Assembly (NCBI GenBank): GCA_024363285.1
Contig: AP024710.1
Location: 1,582,001 to 1,646,000, forward strand
DNA from: Leptolinea sp. HRD-7
GTDB taxonomy: Bacteria; Chloroflexota; Anaerolineae; Anaerolineales; Anaerolineaceae
DNA length: 64,000 nucleotides
Direction: 5' to 3'
Shown here: in pieces, positions 61,596-64,000 of the stretch
How positions within the stretch are numbered: the stretch's first letter is position 1
How the letters are laid out: every line of letters starts with the position of its first letter
Position numbers and translations under genes: made by a program
The notes under the pieces: generated by a model
Database searches by the model: none
Seen by the model: only the letters and a program-made list of their open reading frames with translations
Told to the model about the DNA's origin: nothing

Positions 61596-62108
61596 TCATA
61601 AATGAAGAAAACCGTTTATCTCTTTCACCAGAATATCCGCATATTGTTCATCCTGAATATCCGCCAAGATGCAATGTGACATATTTTCCTGGTCCACCAG
61701 AGCGATGTTTATGGGCTGACCACCCATTTTACAGAGGAACACTGGATTAAATATCTGATCATAAGCCAGATGCCAGTTGATATATCGGATGTGGGAAAGG
61801 GGAATGGTCAAATCGGGAGAACCGGGATACGGCAGCGGTACGTGGTGGACGGTAAGTCCGCGTGGATTAATGGTGATCTCGGTCTGATCGAAGGTCATAG
61901 CCAGTGACCGGTAGATCAATAACATTCCGATGAACATAATGGCAAACGAAATTAATATCTCGAGGAACGAGATCCCCGAGTAATTGCTGATGGAAATCAC
62001 ATTGAATTCCAGATTGAACAGGAACGAGCCGAATATCAACAGGAACAGACAGCGCCCCAAAATTTCTGGTTGATTGATCCGGTGCAGCCGCTGGTACAGT
62101 ATTCGCAT
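61596..62108 (-). CDS. Membrane protein with PH-like domain, paralogue 2
   Basis: About 170 residues. Two membrane segments (LGRCLFLLIFGSFLFNL; SFLEILISFAIMFIGMLLIY) are followed by a domain starting ITINPRGLTVHHVPLPYPG and IRYINWHLAY. This aligns by eye with the protein encoded at 60880-61467, so the two are diverged duplicates. ATG 62108 has GGCGG upstream; the frame is open to 62183. Function is unknown. Confidence 0.7.
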   Translation of the reverse strand: MRILYQRLHRINQPEILGRCLFLLIFGSFLFNLEFNVISISNYSGISFLEILISFAIMFIGMLLIYRSLAMTFDQTEITINPRGLTVHHVPLPYPGSPDLTIPLSHIRYINWHLAYDQIFNPVFLCKMGGQPINIALVDQENMSHCILADIQDEQYADILVKEINGFLHL

Positions 62109-62322
62109 ACATCCGCCGGCTTTTTGAATCAAAAGCCCCTTTTTTACTTCAACCACCGGAACTGAATCAAAGTTGGATAACAATCATCCACCACCGGTAC
62201 TCTAAATGGATTTATTGCGCAAATTCCATTCCCTGTAATTATTATATACACCTGTACTATTCGTACAATCGGTTATTTGATGTATAATAATACAAATTAA
62301 CTCTTATATATCAGGAATAGAA

Positions 62323-62511
62323 ATGTTAGAAAAAACACCCATATGTCTGGTTTGTCAATCCGATCAAGATCAGGTTCCACTGATCCAACTGACGTATCGC
62401 GGAGATACCTACCATGTATGCCCGGAGCATTTACCGGTTTTCATCCACTCTCCGCAAAAATTGGTCGGAATATTGCCCGGCGCGGAAAATTTAAAAGCCC
62501 ATCAGCATTAA
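62323..62511 (+). CDS. Small zinc-finger-like protein (62 residues)
   Basis: A CxxC pair (CLVC at 8-11) and a second ligand set (HVCPEHLPVFIH near 31) suggest one zinc site. The rest is too short for a family call. AGGAATAG and ATG 62323 are preceded by an AT-rich region with TATAAT (about 62281). A bidirectional terminator follows. Confidence 0.65.
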   Translation: MLEKTPICLVCQSDQDQVPLIQLTYRGDTYHVCPEHLPVFIHSPQKLVGILPGAENLKAHQH

Positions 62512-62518
62512 TACAAAA

Positions 62519-62550
62519 AATTGCCCGGTATTTGGCCGGGCAATTCTTTT
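62519..62550. terminator. Bidirectional terminator
   Basis: A perfect ten-bp stem (62519-62528 with 62536-62545) flanked by an A-run on the left and TTTT on the right, between convergent genes. Confidence 0.88.
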
Positions 62551-62563
62551 ATCGATGTTTTAG

Positions 62564-63304
62564 TTATTTCTGGCTTAACAGGGCGCTGAGACCCTGCATC
62601 AGAGTTCCGGCCACCAGCTTTCCGGATTCTGCCCGGTATCCGCTGCCAGCCTGAGAACCGGCTACCACGGCATCCAGCAGTGACGACATGGTGTCTTGCC
62701 CCTGGTTCTGAGATTGAACAAATTCCAATCCGGCGGCCAGAATGTTCTCCAATCCGATCCCACCGGTGCCTGAAGCAGAAGGTTGGGCCGGTTGCGCCGG
62801 CTGCCCACCGCTCATCAAACTACCCAGAAGGGAGGAGAGAGCATCGGCAGAGGTATTTCCGGACGATGATTGCCCCGCTCCGGAACCACCCAGAAGACTG
62901 CCCAGCAGATCGGCCATCGGGTCACCGGACGAAGCCGGTTTGCCTGTCTGCCCGCCAATAGAAGAACCCAGCAGGGCGGTAATCAATTGCATGGCGTTGT
63001 CACTGGTAATGTTCTGCCCCTGCAGCGCTTCGGCCGCTCGAGCCAGTCCATCAGCATACACCGTACCGCTGCCCGTCTGGCAATTTTGCCGTACTTGCTC
63101 CGCCGCGTATTCCAATTGAGCAGAGGGCGCGGCTTTTGGTTTGTCTTCCATCGCGCTGGCGATCGTGTTGAATACGTTGACCATATTTGTGCCATGGTCA
63201 TTGTTCTTCGTATCTGCCTGGTTCAGCGCGGATTGATTCTTTGCCAACTCAGAGGCCACTGTGCCAAAAAGTTTGGCCAGATTTACTTTTGATGTTTTTG
63301 CCAT
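62564..63304 (-). CDS. DhaL/DAK2-like protein with low-complexity insert
   Basis: 246 residues. The first part has NQADTKNNDHGTNMVNVF near 27, which resembles the nucleotide and Mg-binding loop of DhaL/DAK2 domains (N..D...GDHG.NM), although one Asp is Asn. Next come TGSGTVYADGLARAAEAL near 77 and a long Gly/Ser-rich stretch with repeated LLGSLLGG-like units (about 110-180). The end AESGKLVAGTLMQGLSALL is helical. It may be a divergent kinase-type domain without activity. The LysM gene lies 11 bp upstream. Confidence 0.6.
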   Translation of the reverse strand: MAKTSKVNLAKLFGTVASELAKNQSALNQADTKNNDHGTNMVNVFNTIASAMEDKPKAAPSAQLEYAAEQVRQNCQTGSGTVYADGLARAAEALQGQNITSDNAMQLITALLGSSIGGQTGKPASSGDPMADLLGSLLGGSGAGQSSSGNTSADALSSLLGSLMSGGQPAQPAQPSASGTGGIGLENILAAGLEFVQSQNQGQDTMSSLLDAVVAGSQAGSGYRAESGKLVAGTLMQGLSALLSQK

Positions 63305-63315
63305 ATCAATTCCGA

Positions 63316-63789
63316 TTAAGCTTTGGGGATTTTTAGTTCCTGACCGGCTTTGATCATGCCGGGATTGTCGCCGATGACGGCTTTGTTGGCTTCATAGATT
63401 TTCATCCAGCTCTCACGGGTTGAGCTTTTGTAATATTTCAACGCGATTCCGCTCAGTGTTTCACCGGCAACAACTGTATGGGTAGTGAGAATGGCATCAG
63501 CGGCCGCTTTCGCCTTGGCTTCGGCTTGAGCTTTTTGATAGGCTTCATTTGCCATAGCGGCTTCTGCTTCTTTGCGCTTCTTTTCAGCTTCGTCTGCTTT
63601 GGCTTTCTGGTAAGCTTCGTTGGCCATAGCTTCCGCTTTGGCTTTGGCTTCCGCGGCCGCTTTCGCTTCGGCTTCCGCTTTGGCTTTGGCTTCCGCTTCG
63701 GCTTTCGCGGCGGCGGCGGCTTTTTCGTCGCGGTCGGTCAACAAATCTATAGCCTGGTCTAAAATGTTTTTCTTCTGTTCAGGTGACAT
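63316..63789 (-). CDS. LysM protein with Ala/Lys/Glu-rich coiled-coil region
   Basis: About 157 residues. An N-terminal helix (QKKNILDQAIDLLTD) is followed by a long Ala/Glu/Lys-rich repeat (about 25-95; NEAYQKAKADEAEKK and similar) and a C-terminal LysM domain (HTVVAGETLSGIALKYY to AGQELKIPKA). There is no signal peptide, unusual for a peptidoglycan-binding LysM. GGAAGGG precedes ATG 63789. It heads a two-gene unit with the DhaL-like gene. Confidence 0.82.
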   Translation of the reverse strand: MSPEQKKNILDQAIDLLTDRDEKAAAAAKAEAEAKAKAEAEAKAAAEAKAKAEAMANEAYQKAKADEAEKKRKEAEAAMANEAYQKAQAEAKAKAAADAILTTHTVVAGETLSGIALKYYKSSTRESWMKIYEANKAVIGDNPGMIKAGQELKIPKA

Positions 63790-63877
63790 GAGATTCCCTT
63801 CCTTTTCCAAATAATTGTTTTTTCATTATATAGTCGATTCAAAGAAAAACCAAATTATCAGGTATAAGCCTCCGGTT

Positions 63878-63883
63878 TATAAT
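63878..63883 (+). promoter_or_regulatory. -10 box of the last gene (leaderless)
   Basis: CCGGTTTATAAT (TATAAT 63878-63883) ends six bases before ATG 63890, with no ribosome binding site. Confidence 0.55.
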
Positions 63884-63889
63884 CAATGC

Positions 63890-64000
63890 ATGAAAATTAA
63901 TGGGAAAAATGTCACACAGCTTCTATTGTTTTTTTTCCTGGCATCATGTTCCAGTTTTTCAACGGCAACATCCTCCAGCGCTTTTCCCGATACTTCTGTT
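63890..64000 (+). CDS. Start of a lipoprotein gene, cut by the window end
   Basis: Thirty-seven residues are visible. A hydrophobic stretch (LLLFFFLASC) ends in a lipobox Cys near residue 18, followed by a Ser/Thr-rich stretch. It is probably another surface lipoprotein; the function cannot be told. The start fits the -10 box just upstream. Confidence 0.65.
   Translation, partial: MKINGKNVTQLLLFFFLASCSSFSTATSSSAFPDTSV

Overview
The window looks like chromosomal DNA of a Chloroflexota bacterium of the Anaerolineae type (inference). The clues are many secreted lipoproteins with Pro/Thr/Ala-rich linkers, two DUF3048 proteins, a DUF3160 protein, an NBR1-like Ig lipoprotein, a nurA/herA operon, and intergenic spaces filled with repeats of the kind common in that group. 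No rRNA, tRNA, CRISPR array, integrase or transposase was recognised. Most genes are moderately GC-rich. Two tracts are clearly AT-rich: the middle of herA (about 40190-40558) and an island at about 57720-59760.

Layout. 1-3013: the end of a sugar ABC transporter operon (binding protein, two permeases) and an AraC-type regulator. 3039-9280: a cupin, a flavoprotein, a methyltransferase-like membrane protein, a small AAA ATPase, a SIMPL protein and a two-component system. 9431-16445: a small unknown protein, an SPFH protein, a rare ADP-ribosylglycohydrolase/GGDEF fusion, an old-yellow-enzyme reductase, and an operon of LOG, TIGR04076, DUF1330 and GNAT proteins. 16506-17525: five tandem copies of a 207-bp repeat. 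17538-23891: an ABC exporter, a small helical protein, tandem UbiA-type prenyltransferases and cysteine-rich redox proteins. 23991-34481: a block of surface proteins (WD40 lipoprotein, DUF3160 protein, two membrane proteins, two lipoproteins sharing one jelly-roll-like domain) and a proline-rich protein. 34681-36773: a second two-component system. 36984-41527: an OGFr-domain protein, an EF-hand-like protein, and the DNA-end-processing operon nurA / HAS-barrel-like gene / herA. 41759-47361: DUF212, xseB, xseA, pcrA and holB. 47521-52108: GNAT, DUF3048, GrpB, DUF3048 and Ig lipoprotein genes. 52165-57544: the pyrimidine operon pyrC-pyrB-pyrF/E-pyrD with a trailing M48 protease gene, preceded by a promoter and a leader terminator. 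57844-59411: an AT-rich gene for a putative PD-(D/E)xK nuclease with a frame break at a nine-A tract. 59782-64000: azlCD, two PH-like membrane proteins, a small zinc-finger-like protein, a DhaL-like protein, a LysM protein and the start of a lipoprotein gene.

Two themes cut across the window. First, many genes without a Shine-Dalgarno sequence have a TANAAT box only 6-9 bases before the start codon, often preceded by CCGG or CGG, which suggests leaderless transcripts from a CCGGTANAAT-like promoter. Second, DNA repair and replication genes (nurA, herA, xseA, xseB, pcrA, holB) are concentrated between 38 and 47 kb. The best candidate for something undescribed is the AT-rich nuclease-like gene, whose full-length product needs a -1 shift at the A9 tract. 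The herA mosaic and the ADP-ribosylglycohydrolase/GGDEF fusion come next.
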